Part shown: piece by piece, positions 11,701-23,063 of the stretch
How positions within the stretch are numbered: the stretch's first letter is position 1
How the letters are laid out: each line of letters opens with the position of its first letter
Source: Cylindrobasidium torrendii FP15055 ss-10
Lineage: Eukaryota > Basidiomycota > Agaricomycetes > Agaricales > Physalacriaceae
Direction: 5' to 3'
Assembly: GCA_000934385.1 (NCBI GenBank)
Contig: KN880642.1
Location: 1 to 42,283 of the forward strand
DNA length: 42,283 nucleotides
The notes under the pieces: model-generated
What the model saw: only the letters and a program-made list of their open reading frames with translations
Told to the model about the DNA's origin: nothing
The model's database searches: none
Position numbers and translations under genes: made by a program

Positions 11701-13452
11701 TGGACTCTCCAGGATATGACTTTGGCTTCGTTGGTGGGCGAGCCGGCGCAGATCATCGCCACTGGGCCGTGGTTGCACACGATCGGGCAAGGCGACTGGG
11801 CTGCCAAGAATGTTGGACATTGACGGCGAGGGTGGAGTGGCTGCGTGAACAGATGGAAGAGGACGCGGAGAGTTATGCGCGCTGCCAGTAGAGGATACGA
11901 AAGATAGGGCAGATGTATCCACAAGAGGCTGTTCGGCCTAAGGGGCGGTCAGTAAAGAACGTTTGAAAGTAAGATGGATACGTACCCCATGCACCATAAG
12001 TTCCTCCTCGAGGCCACTTATGTCAAGTTCCGTGTCTGCAAAAGAAGACTCGATGCTTTTGTCGTGAGGTAAGAGCTCGTCTTGAATCGCAGACCGCTCA
12101 TACAGATCCTCCCCTAGCGACACAACAGAGGCGGAGCCGGCAGACATGTTGAGCTGCGGCATGGGGCTGCCGGAGAGCTGCGGTAAAGAACGCTTCTTGC
12201 TGGGGGATGGTGATTCCGGGAGCATATCGACATCGTCGTCGGCAGGGGGAGTTGAGTATACACCTGTGTGTTCTGGCGAACGAGGTTCGAATGGGATAGC
12301 TGCGGGTGATACAGAGACTTGTCTACGATGGGCGCGTTCAGCATGATGCGAGCGCCCAAACGGAATACCATCCTCGGTCTCGAGGTCGGTGGGAAGGTCG
12401 TTGACGTTGCGTGGAGGAGTACTCGTCTGAGCACCAAACATTTCATCCGTAAAGCCGTTGACACTTGTGTTTGCAGTGTGATGTTCGACAGCATCCATTG
12501 ACTGCCCTTGGCCAGCATCAGACAATTCAACACTTTCATAAGATTCATCCGCGCGAGGTGGACCCTCCTCGTGTTCGTGCTCGTAATCGTGTTGGTTGCC
12601 TTGGAACGACATGTCCTGAGGCTCCCCGTTGTCGTAATCCCAGTCGTCCCCATCATCCACTGCATTCTCACTCCCGGATTCGTCGCAGCTGATTTCCACA
12701 ACGTCGCATGTTTCGTCCCAGGTGACGGTCTTGCGCCGCTCGCGCTTCCCGCCGGTGATACGCGGGCCGTGCATGCGACGCGATACAAGGGCTGAACGCG
12801 AGGGTGTATTTGGCGCTGCTTTGGATGGGGATGGGGACCGCGACGGAGTCACAGGCCGAGCGACGGTGGGGCTTGACGGGGCGGGGAAATGGTCCTTGGG
12901 CGGCAGCGGAGGAGGCCCGTCCACTTCAATGTCTTCGTCACTCGTTCGCCTGAACGGACTCTTTGTGACTGGTTCCTTCTGCATGATGGCCTGATAAGTC
13001 TTGGACTGCTTTCGGTCTCTCTTGAGAGCAAGTGGGCGCTCGTTTTCAGCCTCGGCCTCTTCGTACATGGACGGCGGGCGTGGACGTTTCTCCCCAGAAA
13101 CCCGCCGTGGAGACATTGCAGACGATGAGGAAGATGAAGAGCTAGGGAATGGCGACGAGGATTGAGAAGATGGGGGTGCCGACGACTTGAATGGCGACTT
13201 GGATACGAGGTTGTGGTTACGTGCGTATTGGTAGCTGGACGACGACCGGCGATGTATGTCGGGCATTGGCTTTTTCTTCTTGGGCACCAACCTGAGAGGC
13301 GATGTCGGCGACTTGCTTCTCAACCTGTTGTCCGACGACGACGGCGGCGAGTTCCAACCCATTCCTGACTCGCGTAAAATGTTCGACTTGACAGGGTCCG
13401 GAGAATTGGATAGTAGTCTGTCCTGTAGTGGGGAAGACCTGTGTGTGTTCAT
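8781..13452 (-). CDS. BUD4: Bud4/anillin-like protein with C-terminal PH domain
   Basis: Eight exons: 13452-11986, 11937-10408, 10360-10232, 10181-10109, 10063-9922, 9871-9295, 9245-8971, 8922-8781. They sum to 4335 nt and 1444 residues, with all junctions in frame. Residues 1 to about 1000 are disordered, rich in Ser-Pro and acidic clusters (probable phosphorylation region). Residues about 1005-1285 form an anillin-like block, with FVKALGIRRL, FTCTLNNGVHFVTT and FELIEHSKLEFTLT. A PH domain follows at about 1290-1408: VTYFEGVLTQNGGDC, WKRRQLRVIGSNLVAY, and the closing helix EEEKARWLQVLNALV. This order matches fungal Bud4/Int1/Mid2 proteins, which organise septins and the division site at the cortex. 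Assignment is by motif order; the long N terminus is not alignable by eye. The gene is divergent from the acyltransferase at 14121. Confidence 0.88.
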
Positions 13453-14120
13453 CGAGCCAGATGGGAAAGAGGAAAGTTAGGCTCGGCGACAAATGGTCAT
13501 GAAAGGTTGGTTGGGAACCAGGTTGAACATCAACGTGCGGCCGTGGGAAAGTACTTCTGCTTTTAGGCGAACAACCAAGACGTGCAAGTCACGTGCCCGT
13601 TACGTATCGCGCCACTGCTGGGCAAAGGATGCTTTGTGCAGAATACGAGACATCTCCAGGGAGGTCTAACACGACAATACGCCGCTGCATGGGCCGTCGC
13701 GTCGCCCGCACAAAAATCGTCCGTAGACAATGCTTATGGGCCTTCGCAAATGCAGTCGACCCGGGCCAATTTCCAAATGCCGACGCCCTCCCATGCTCTG
13801 CGCTTTCCCCGGCCTGGTTCGCGCAAACAAGGGCCATTTACCACGGATGATGTTGGAGGCGGGAGTATACTAAATTACGCGTTAAGAGGTCTATAGTCAG
13901 TCGCGGGGGTCATCGCATAGCTAGGGGACCTCACATTCACATGATTTAGGCACATTTTGCAAAGGAATCGCAGGCGCCTTGGCTTTATGCTCTCAAGTTC
14001 AAGCGCAGAATGCCTGACGCGTATCTAACTCAAAGTTGCGTCAAGCTGTTTTAGGGGCATCTGTAACAGGGCGCCGAATTGGCGCAGACCGGAGCAGTCT
14101 TCACTTTTCATCCGCCCACC
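13453..14120. promoter_or_regulatory. Shared divergent promoter region
   Basis: A 668-bp gap lies between the start codons of the Bud4-like gene (minus) and the wax-synthase-like gene (plus). It must hold both promoters unless there are undetected 5' exons. It contains CACGTG near 13590. The 13582-13896 open frame inside it has no supporting features. No clear TATA box stands out. Confidence 0.5.
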
Positions 14121-15416
14121 ATGTCGTGGTATGTACGTCCTCCACAAAGTCGGAAACCCACTCAACACTACTTAGCACGGACGCAACATGGTTCGCAATC
14201 CCTCCTCCGAGTGTGCATCTGGACGCCCGCTCGTATTTCACCTTCTACACGCCCATCCAGCTAGTGTACTTCGTCAGCGCCGTTCTCGTAACGATACCCA
14301 ACACCTACGCGCTCAGATTATCGCTCTTTCCCGTCTTTGCGTACCTCTTATGGCGAACAACAGCTCATCTCGATATGTCTAACGGAAATCCATTGAACGA
14401 GGGCAACAATCTAGGCCTGCTGGTGCGTTTACAACATCTCCCGGAGCTCACAAGCTCATGCCTTGTAGACACTTGTTGCAACAGTTATCATGCGACTCAC
14501 CACCTGGACCTTCCAGCAGAAGCATTTCCTTCGCACCTCCAAGTACAAAGACGCCAACGAACGCACTTTATCTCAAATCCTATATGATGGCGCCGACCTC
14601 TGTTGTAACTTCCGCGGCGTAGGTTGGGACTGGTCTGACCATCAAGTCTTCATCAATCCTCAGCCTCACGAGGTCGAAGAGAAGCAGGGGGCAGCAAAAC
14701 GCAAGGAATTCATCCGCGAAAATATCATATCCTACTTCACCTGCAGCATCTTCTTTGAGATTGCACTCTATATTCTCTTCAAATACCCCCTCGAGGAACC
14801 AGACGAACCTACTTGGAGCTTCTTCCTTCTTCGCAGCGTTCACGCTTTCCTCTACCCCGTCTTCACGTATGGCAATCTTGGCGGCACCTACAATCTCTAC
14901 GCGCTCATCGGCGTCTGTATCTGCGGCCAGAGCATTGAGGAGTGGCCTCCGTTTTACAACAAGCCATGGCTCTCGACCTCGTTGACCGAATTCTGGGGCA
15001 AACGATGGCACCAAGCCTTCCGTTACACGTTCAGCAAGGTGGGCGGAAGGCCTCTCAGCTTCATAACTGGCCGTGCCGGGCTTGTCGTCGGCACCTTCTT
15101 CATCTCCGGCGTATTCCACGATCTGGGATATTGGGGCATGCACAGAGGTCGTGGGATATGTTGCTACACAACACCATACTTCATCTTAAACGGTGTCGGA
15201 TGCATAGTTGAGGCAACATACAAGGGTATCACCGGGAAGAGGGTCGGCGGTTGGATTGGTAGAACGTGGACCGTCTCATGGCTGGTGGGATGTGCGCTCG
15301 CGACGATGTCACCGTTCTGCATGACCGACTTAATGCGGTCCTTTTCGGATGCCCTTGCAACACAACCGTTTTATTTGACTTATCTTCTCGTAAAGAAGCT
15401 CATTTCGACAGCGTAG
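14121..15416 (+). CDS. Wax-synthase-type membrane-bound O-acyltransferase
   Basis: Three exons: 14121-14128, 14176-14422, 14469-15416, totalling 1203 nt and 400 residues. The first exon is only 8 nt (ATG in context cccaccATGTC), then a 47-nt intron. The protein is polytopic, with about eight hydrophobic segments. It has the wax-synthase/MBOAT signature: EFWGKRWHQAFR with F260-H266, then SGVFHDLGYWG with the putative catalytic histidine at 302. Fungal members transfer acyl groups (often acetyl) to lipid or terpenoid alcohols in the ER membrane. The acceptor cannot be told here and no terpene cyclase or P450 gene is in the window, so a secondary-metabolite role is not supported by context. The large third exon is uninterrupted through the conserved domain. 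Confidence 0.85.
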
Positions 15417-15617
15417 AACATTCCGAGAATCCTTAGAGTGTACATTGCTAAACTTGCCATACATGTAGCTTTTTGCATATCAGAGACCTTTCTCGCCGCG
15501 CACGTAACTGTACAGTATCTGTGCAGCTCTACTCAGCGGGCAAGATAGTTATGGTCGGATGTCTGCACTGCAACAGTACAGCAATTGACATTGAGCAGTC
15601 TGAGTTAACAGTACATT

Positions 15618-16852
15618 TCAATACTTCCAGGAAACTGAGGTGTGTGTAGCAACCGCATTAAAATCATACTGCAGCTCGTCCGTACCTGCCATTTTCCTAA
15701 TCTTGATGTCGCTGCCCACCCACAACGTCTGCAACTCTTTACATGCCTTGAATGTCTCTTGAGCTAGCTTCTCAATGGTTTCTTTCTTGCGTGCGTGTAT
15801 GCGCCATCGAAGCTCGTCTGCGTGACGGCCGCTGAAAGCGTTGCGGTTCTGAGGCTCCCTGTACCCTATGCCTATTTTGACGAGGGACGGCAGTACAAGA
15901 ATTTCGAGCCGTTTAAACCCTTGCAGATTGGGTAAGACTGCCTGTATCAATGCATAAGCTTAAGCTTGAGATGCATCCAAATGCACGCGATTCCCACCTC
16001 ATAGTAGCACCCTGCCTCTTTCAGGACAAGCACCTGCAGGTATGGTAAGGCCTTTTGAACGTCTGCACACATGTCATTAAGTAGATGAGAAAAAGGCGGG
16101 GATATACGAACGATCCAAAGTCGCCGCTACAGTCTGAGGACTGCCTACAACGGGACATGCGAAGCTTTGCAGCTGCGTTGACTTCGCCACTGCGTTCAAC
16201 AACTTGACGTACATCTCCTCCTTGTTCTCAAAATAGTGATTATCAGCTACCTCCACTGACTGCACGTTTGGACACGCTGGAATGAGCTGCCAATGATCCA
16301 AAGATATCACCAATTCACGGATTTTGGGCAAATCCAAGCTGCGGATGTATTGCCCCAGCTCGTACTGAGAGCTATAATCTCTCAAACAGGATATTTCTAG
16401 TCGAACCAGACGAGGTAGACCGAGTACGATGCCGGAGAGGAAGCGCGCCAAGGATAGACCTAGAGCGTTCGGGAGGTCGTGAAAGAGCAACGCGATGCGA
16501 AGCGACCTAGTATGTAGAGTCAACAAGTGCTAGTTCACATACTGCGCGCGCACCTCGCGTGTAATGAAATCGAAGAGCCCCAGCCCCGCCTCAATGCGCC
16601 ATAAACTTCGTCGAAGTCCCTCCCATCAAAGTTGTTGTCCCATGCAAATTCGATGCGCTCAAATAGAAGAGGTGCACATATAGCACGAAGCTTCCGACAT
16701 GCGCACGAGAGTGCTTGGATTGCGTTGACGCGTTTGCCAGTCATGCGCCAGGGTGTATGTTCACTGGACTTGGGAGGAAGAGGTATGCGCTGAACCCAGA
16801 TGCACATGATACTGAGAACGTCGTCGTCTAGCTCGAGCAGTGTGATAGTCAT
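15618..16852 (-). CDS. F-box-like/leucine-rich protein, array copy 1
   Basis: Four exons: 16852-16554, 16506-16112, 16062-15998, 15941-15618, totalling 1083 nt and 360 residues. The N terminus LELDDDVLSIMCIWV, followed by AIQALSCACRKLRAICAPLLFERIEF, is an F-box-like start (residues about 5-70). The rest has irregular leucine-rich segments such as LPRLVRLEISCLRD and LPKIRELVISLDHWQLIPACPNVQSVEV. A conserved C-terminal block NRNAFSGRHADELR is shared with the two upstream copies. F-box proteins recruit substrates to SCF ubiquitin ligases; here that role is inferred from the family. Copies 2 and 3 share strand, first-intron position and phase, so they arose by tandem duplication. Introns start GTGCGC, GTTCGT and GTGGGA; the second is weak but gives the only in-frame join. 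Confidence 0.82.
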
Positions 16853-17109
16853 CTTGGTGGTGGTTACAGGTGAAGAAGGAATGCGCCTGAATCGGCAGGT
16901 CAACGCGTGTGAGGCCAAGTATTACTTTCCCGCTTCTTCATCCAATACGCAGAGCTCTGTCATTCGTGCATCCCATACCCAATGTGTAATGCTGATATCT
17001 GGAATTTGCTTATGCGTGCTCTTGCTACTCACTGGTAGGCGTTCGTGCGCTTTCGCGTGGGTCTTTTCACCTTCTTTTGGTTCAAGACTGTTACCCTCAC
17101 GCCTCTGAG

Positions 17110-18367
17110 TTACCTATATGTGCTTACATAGTATTCACTGTTCCAGTCCGCCTCAAAATCGTAATGCAGCCCTTCCCCTCCAGCCGCTCGACTGACTTTG
17201 AGCCTATGACCTATCCACATTGCCTGCAAACACCGACAAGCTTTGAAAGTCTCTTGAGCAAGTCGCTCTCGTAATGCTTTCTCATGCGCTGTCAGCCTCA
17301 ATCGGGCTTCGTTCCCGTGCCGCCCAGCAAATGTGTTGCGATTTCGTGGTGTTCGGTAGCCAACGTTCATCTCGTCAAGAAAAGGAAGAACCAGAGTTTG
17401 CAGGTGCTTGAAGCCACCCAGGCCGGGGAGTATGCCCTAGAAACAAATGAGGCCCAGTACGAACGTGGAATGGCTGTGGCTTGTGAACACATACTGCGTA
17501 GTAATCCCCTACTTCATAAACAAGAAGCTGCTCCAGGCGGGGGATATACTTTTGGATACCTGTGGGCAGAATGAGAGGCAAAACGCTTATGAGAGGATGG
17601 AGAAGCCGACTGTTGATATCCGTCAGCGTGTCTGCAGCGTCGCTACCTAGATCGTACGAGAAGCTCTTCAAGTGTTGTAGTGACCCTGCTGCTTCGAACA
17701 TTTTAAGCAGATCGTCGCCTTGGTATGTAACGGTAATCTTCAGTGATCGCGTATTTGGGCATGCAGCGATGATTTGCCACTGGTCCTGCTGTACGACGAG
17801 CTCGCGCACGCAAAGGAATTGGTATCCAGGTATGTGCTTGCTTAGTTCGTCCTTCAAGCACATTTCTCGTAATTCACAAATCTCGAGTCTCTTCAAGTGG
17901 GGTAGGGCGATGATGGCATCAGAGAATAGCTCGAATAACTGCTGTCGATAATTCGTCGCAGCCGAAAGCTGGTCGTGGCTGAACCACATCGTCACACGCA
18001 GGGACCTTCGACATAACGGTGAGCGTCACACCAACTATGCAACTGTGTCAAAGCCATTGCTTGCGTACCGAGCATAATAAGCGATGCTACTGTTCCAGCC
18101 TTGTTGAAGAGCATCATGAATCTCGTCAAACGACCTGTCATCCCAGCCTGCCTGGAATACGAATCGGACTCGTTGAAATAAAAAGGGCGTGCATAGAGCA
18201 CGAAACCTCTTGTTGGTGCAAGCCAGCGAACGCAGTGTTGTTGCATACTCGACCTTGCGCCTTCTTCGACGCAAGATTCCCCGGGACTGCAGAGGCGCCA
18301 GGTGTCGTACCCAAGAACAAATTACACCAAGGACGTCGTCATCCAGCTCAAGTACAGAGTAAATCAT
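17110..18367 (-). CDS. F-box-like/leucine-rich protein, array copy 2
   Basis: Exons 18367-18069, 18005-17495, 17436-17110 give 1137 nt and 378 residues. The first exon is 299 nt, exactly as in copy 1, and begins MIYSVLELDDDVLGVICSW, the F-box-like motif. Leucine-rich segments follow (LPHLKRLEICELREM, FLCVRELVVQQDQWQIIAACPN), then the shared NRNTFAGRHGNEARLR block. Inside exon 2 there is a 51-nt stretch (about 17601-17551) bounded by GTCGGC and CCCACAG, with no stop and length divisible by three. Splicing it would give 361 residues, almost the length of copy 1, so it is either a true intron or an optional one. Function as in copy 1: substrate adaptor of an SCF ligase, inferred. Confidence 0.8.
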
Positions 18368-18596
18368 TATTGCGTCACGGGAAACCCGAAAATGCGAAGT
18401 CTACCAAGCAAGTAGTGATGGTGGTAGGAGGACAATTTGTATGCCGGCCCGAACTGCGATGCGAGCATTCAAGTTGCTGATCACTTCGTAACGCAGTGAC
18501 AGGGTGTTTCTTGATTTTTTGAGATACACTAGGATACACTACATCTTAGAGGGTCGAATGGAATATCGTGCTTGTAATTTTAGTATGCAGTATCTA

Positions 18597-19766
18597 CTAA
18601 CCTATATTATACTGATAGTCTTCCTCTCCAACTGGGCGAAAGACTTTCACGGATTCCCCAATCCAAAGCGTTTGCAAACTTCGACATGTTTGGAATGCTT
18701 CTTGTGAAAGTTTCTTGCGTAGTTGAATCTCATGTGTTCGTAGTTTGCGCCGTAATTCGTTTCCGTGGCGCCCCAGAAAAGCATTGCGATTCTGGGGGTG
18801 GCGGTACCCAAGACCCAGATTCTCTAGCGAAGGCAGGACGAGTGACTTCAGTTGGCGAAAATTGCCAGCACCTGGAATAACGCCCTGTGAACGTTTCGTA
18901 TACGCCAATATGTTCTGAGTGAAAGAGGCCCACCTTATTGTAACCTCCTCCATCTCCAATGACAAGTTTTTGCAATCCCGGTGCATAATGGGCCAACTCT
19001 CCAAGAGCGTTAGGCAATGCGTATCTTTCAGGGAAATGCGTACTGTTCAGGTGCACTGTGGTATGTTCATGGTCGCTGAATGCATGATAAGAGAATATCA
19101 TGAGATGTGGCAGCAGACCAGCTGTCTCGATGAGTCTCGATAAATCGTCAGCATCGTCCCATTCGGTGACCTCCAACGATTGAGCGTTGGGACAGGCTTC
19201 AATCATCCTCCACTGGTCCTGCGCAAGGGCAAGCTCGCGGATGCTGAGAAGACGAAATGCATGTTTCTTGGTGTTGAGAGCGTCCCATAAGCTCAGCCCG
19301 TCCAGGTCGTGCACAGTTAACCTTTCAAGACGAGGGATAGCAAAGATCGTTTCCGCTACAAACTGCGTTATTGTTTGCCTACTGGTATCTGAGGGGTCTC
19401 CGAAGAAGACACCGATGAACAGGGACCTTAAGAATGCCGACGTGAATTAGACGGTCATCGTTAAGAACACACCTCATACCTAGCGCTGTGAGCAATGACT
19501 CCACTCCATCCTTGTTGCATATCACGGATGTAGTCTTCGAACGACACCCCTTGCCGGTTTCCGGAGAAAGAAATTTCAATGTGCTCGAATAACAGCGGTG
19601 CGCACATTGCTCGAAGTGTCTTGCCAGTGCATGAGAGTGCCTTTATTGCGGTGGTGCGCTTGCCCGCGGGCGAGAGTACGGATGATCTTGACAAGGGTAT
19701 GAGCTGTACACAGCGACATATGAGGCCAAGAACGTCATAATTCAGGTCGAGCAAGCATTGGGCCAT
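18597..19766 (-). CDS. F-box-like/leucine-rich protein, array copy 3
   Basis: Three exons: 19766-19480, 19426-18934, 18884-18597, totalling 1068 nt and 355 residues. It starts at ATG 19766 (caccATGGC), MAQCLLDLNYDVLGLICRC, the same F-box-like start as the other copies. The first intron joins AG|G TCC CTG in all three copies. The middle reads IPRLERLTVHDLDGLS and LSIRELALAQDQWRMIEACPN. The end carries the common NRNAFLGRHGNELRRK block. The region equivalent to intron 2 of copy 1 is coding here (LNSTHFPERYALP), so this intron differs between paralogs. It is divergent from ERV14 across 388 bp, which probably holds both promoters. Role inferred as SCF adaptor; target unknown. Confidence 0.83.
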
Positions 19767-20154
19767 GGTGCAGCAATGGAATGTGGTGGTGGTAACGAAG
19801 TAAGCGACCAAGTAGCAATATCGTGGCCTCGGCACAGCGTCGCAAGCCACATCTCGGAGGAAGAACCTGTCGATGAGTTGGCGCGTAAAATGCCGCCCGT
19901 CGAAGTCGTGTTGGCCGTCAGGAGCACACTCACAGATCCAGGAAGAGATTCTTATGACACGATGTCACACCTAGTCACACCTACTGCTGCTGCGTCGAGT
20001 TGTCTCCTGCCACCACGACTCTTCCATATTTCGTCAGTTGCTTGGCCATCCACAACCTTCACTATCAATCAGACACTCATCTAGGCCCGTTTTTCAGCCT
20101 GAACGCCATTTTCCTGATTTTCGAACACCTACCGAAGTTGAACAGTAATTCAAG
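19767..20154. promoter_or_regulatory. Divergent promoter between F-box copy 3 and ERV14
   Basis: A 388-bp gap between the two start codons on opposite strands. It is expected to hold both promoters. Pyrimidine-rich runs precede the ERV14 start. I see no clear TATA box or known factor site. Confidence 0.45.
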
Positions 20155-20970
20155 ATGGGCGGTGCTGGTGCGTTACAAGCCCCTCTTGCGTGCACCATTC
20201 ACTGACGGATTTGCTACCTTCTTTTCCTTCCAAATCTACTCCCATTTTGTCCCATGTCCTGCAATGCCGCCTCTGTTATCAATTCACCGCCGCACCCTCC
20301 GTCATCACCATGTCCGACGTGTCCTTGTACTCGGAGCAGGCTGGCTTTTCCTCTTCGCGGTCTTAATGGCCGCAGCGCTTCTGTTCTGCATGGTCTTCTT
20401 CGTGCGTCGCTGCCCATCCGTGTTTTTTGTTGCAGGATCTAACGGCTCGCGTCAGATAATCATGTTCTCCGACTTGGAATGCGACTACATAAATCCCATA
20501 GACCTTTGCAACAAGCTTAACCAAGTGTGCAAGAAACTATCCCAAAAAGGATTTTGGCTAACTATCATCAGTTCGTCCTCCCGGAAAATATAGCACACGC
20601 GTTCCTCGCGATCCTCTTCCTGGTGTCCGGTCAATGGACTGCGCTTATACTCAACCTACCTCTTGTACTCTTTAACGCCAACAAGTACGTGCTTCTCTTC
20701 CCGATTGTCCACTTCATCCTCGGACGGGTGGTGACCATGAGAGCGCCCGCTAACATATCTGCAGGATACGGAACAAAAACCACATGTACGATGCCACGGA
20801 GATCTTCAGGACGCTTGGAGGGCACAAGAAAGAGAGCTTCATTAAGCTTGGTTTCTACTTGCTCTCGTTCTTTTACTACCTCTACCGGTGCGTGAGATGC
20901 TTTCACTTCAATCCGGAGCCTGACTGAATGCTGTAGAATGATTGTGGCTCTCATTGCGGACAGCGAGTAG
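20155..20970 (+). CDS. ERV14: ER-derived vesicle cargo receptor ERV14 (cornichon family)
   Basis: Six exons: 20155-20167, 20340-20401, 20456-20524, 20572-20684, 20765-20887, 20937-20970. They sum to 414 nt and 137 residues, the normal length for Erv14. Conserved blocks appear in order: [15 protein letters not shown] (first helix), [43 protein letters not shown] (second helix), [20 protein letters not shown], and [20 protein letters not shown] (third helix). Erv14 is a COPII-vesicle membrane protein that carries transmembrane cargo from the ER to the Golgi. The first exon (13 nt, MGGAG) is assigned because it joins in frame; the 172-nt first intron is much longer than the rest of the gene's introns. 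Three of its five donors are GTGCGT. Confidence 0.95.
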
Positions 20971-22076
20971 ACGGACAGACGGGACTGACTGAGGGTCGCG
21001 TCAGGGCAGAATGTTAATGGATACTATCTACGAATTTTCTGTGAATGTGACCCATGACGCCAACGACGAATTTCTTCCTCTTCTGTACATGCCGCAGCAC
21101 TGGTTGCTGTCCGTGTCAGATAGTCTCGTCTTTCAGTGCAAAGGCCTCCACGGACTCAATGGCAACAGTTACAGCGCACAGATTCAGCCTAACCACAAGC
21201 AGGAAACAGCCTGCTTTGTGAGCCGAGTGAAAGAACTGTGTTCAGACATGGTAGAATTTGCTGCAGCAATGTAGAAGAAGTGAAGAATTTATCAATTCCA
21301 AAACTACAATACATATATATAATTGGGGTGGTATGTTCGAAACCTCCGACCCTCGCTTTCCCGCCAGTTCCAGGGAGAACGATAATGGGTACTAAGACGT
21401 CCGGAATCGCTCTGGGCACGACTTGACACTCGAACGACCGCCTGGAATAAAGAGCAGTCATGAGCAACGTTGGGAAACAATTTAGAGTCGTGTCGCCGCA
21501 CTAAAGGAAAAAAGATGGGTTCAGGATGAAATTTATAGGGCACCGTTTAGGGCCGGCCGATCGCTCTGATGGCCGTCGCGGCCTGTGTGGCGGTGGCGGA
21601 AGGAGCGGGAAATATAGAATCTGATCTGTTTGTCGGGCAAATGAGCGGTCTAGAGAATGAGTTTCGTATTGAACCATTTTGAATGGCGAAATCGTGGGTT
21701 CGAACCAATCGAAGTCTCGTCCGTTGGTTTATGGGATTGCATGCATTGGCATGGTATCATCTTCGGACATTGTCAGGCCAGAGCAGGCGATTTCGTTCTA
21801 GTCTATTTGATTGCAGTTGAAAAATTACTCGGCCGATTTTCAAGCAACATATTGGAGAAGAATCTTCACCAATGTGATGATCTTTTGATGTGCCACTCGA
21901 TAGCACGAGGCTCACAAGATCTCGCTGCACGCAATTTGCCGAGCCAGAACCAAATACCGATCATGTTCAACACACGAGGAATAACAAGGCTTGCATGACA
22001 AAGTACCACGCCCAGGGCCAATACGACTTGGCAGCCAACTATCTCCATCGCCTACCCATTGATCTCGCCCTTGCTC
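20971..22076. other. Intergenic region without a convincing gene
   Basis: About 1.1 kb between ERV14 and the gene at 22077. Open stretches are short and carry no motif. A G/C-rich stretch with GGCCGGCC is near 21550. A GGTTCGAACC box near 21705 resembles a tRNA B box but no cloverleaf forms around it. The last 100 bp is probably promoter for the downstream gene. Confidence 0.4.
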
Positions 22077-22893
22077 ATGCCCGCCACACCCGCCGACAAT
22101 ACCATACATACAGTGCCCGCATTCGCCAAGGCCGCCATTCATCTACTCGACCCACGGAGCTCCATTCCGGACATCTCGAGCGCGACATCCCTAATCATCG
22201 TCTTAGCTACCTCCATACCGCTTGGTGGTCTTGTCGCTTGGGGACTCTTACGCCTTGGAAGAATACTGTATAAGATGTTCATGAAGAAAGAGGATACCCC
22301 AGGATACGGCGAAAAGCAGGCGTTGGACGTAGAGGTGCGATGTCTCCAACTTTGAAATTCGTTCGCGGAAAAAGCTAACGACGGCGAGATAGTCATGCAA
22401 CAAAACAGCGATACCTAACATCCATATTACAAAGACAACAATCATCCACCCGCCGCCGTCGCTTATGCGCGACTCGCCCGTTCGCACTCGTGCGCTTACG
22501 CCTGCTCAGATCGGCGAGCTCGTTGTTGGTGTTCATCCCGACTCGAACGTGTCGTCGCCCAGACTCTCATCCTCGCCAATATTTCCCATGCTCGAAGAGT
22601 CGTATGCATCCAACTTCAATGTGGGCCTCTCACGTTCCGCTACGCGCCTGTCGATACATGATCTGCCTTTGGAAGAGCTGGAGGAGATACCGTTGCAGGA
22701 AAAGAAACCTGTGAAGAGAAGTAGCAAGGTTAAGCAGGCGGTCACGGGGAAATGGCCAGTTCTGAAGAGTCGGGCGAACGAAGGGCCATGGGAGATGATG
22801 ACACCATCTGGGAAGAAGGGCAAGGTTGGCACGAAGAAGGCGGGCTGTAATATTCCCAAGGGTAAGGAGAACATCAAACCCGTCCCGTTTTGA
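22077..22893 (+). CDS. Uncharacterised single-pass membrane protein
   Basis: Two exons, 22077-22334 and 22393-22893, with a 58-nt intron (GTGCGA...GATAG), sum to 759 nt and 252 residues. The start at 22077 (tgctcATGCC) is the first ATG in frame. One hydrophobic segment at about residues 38-58 (SLIIVLATSIPLGGLVAWG) is followed by a basic stretch, suggesting a type II or N-out anchor. The C-terminal half is basic and Ser/Pro-rich, with an acidic patch LPLEELEEIPLQEKKP and a Lys-rich end. No named domain is recognised. It may be an organelle-membrane protein with a cytosolic tail; this is inference. Confidence 0.62.
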
Positions 22894-23063
22894 TCCATGA
22901 AAGTTTTGGTAAGTATTATTAAGATCTTCGGAAGTTTATAGTAGTGTATGTTGTTGTAATAGATGTACCCAGCGATGGGTGATTGTCTGAATCGTGATGG
23001 TGGTCAGAACATGCGATCGGAGGATCGGGCCGGGAGTAATATACACCTTTCTCCTCCGCGTTC

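Noticed and set aside
14580..15143. 187-codon minus-strand open frame
   Set aside because: Antisense shadow of the conserved acyltransferase exon.
21640..21720. tRNA suggested by a GGTTCGAACC box
   Set aside because: Neither strand gives a T stem of five pairs around that loop, and no acceptor or anticodon stem can be drawn.
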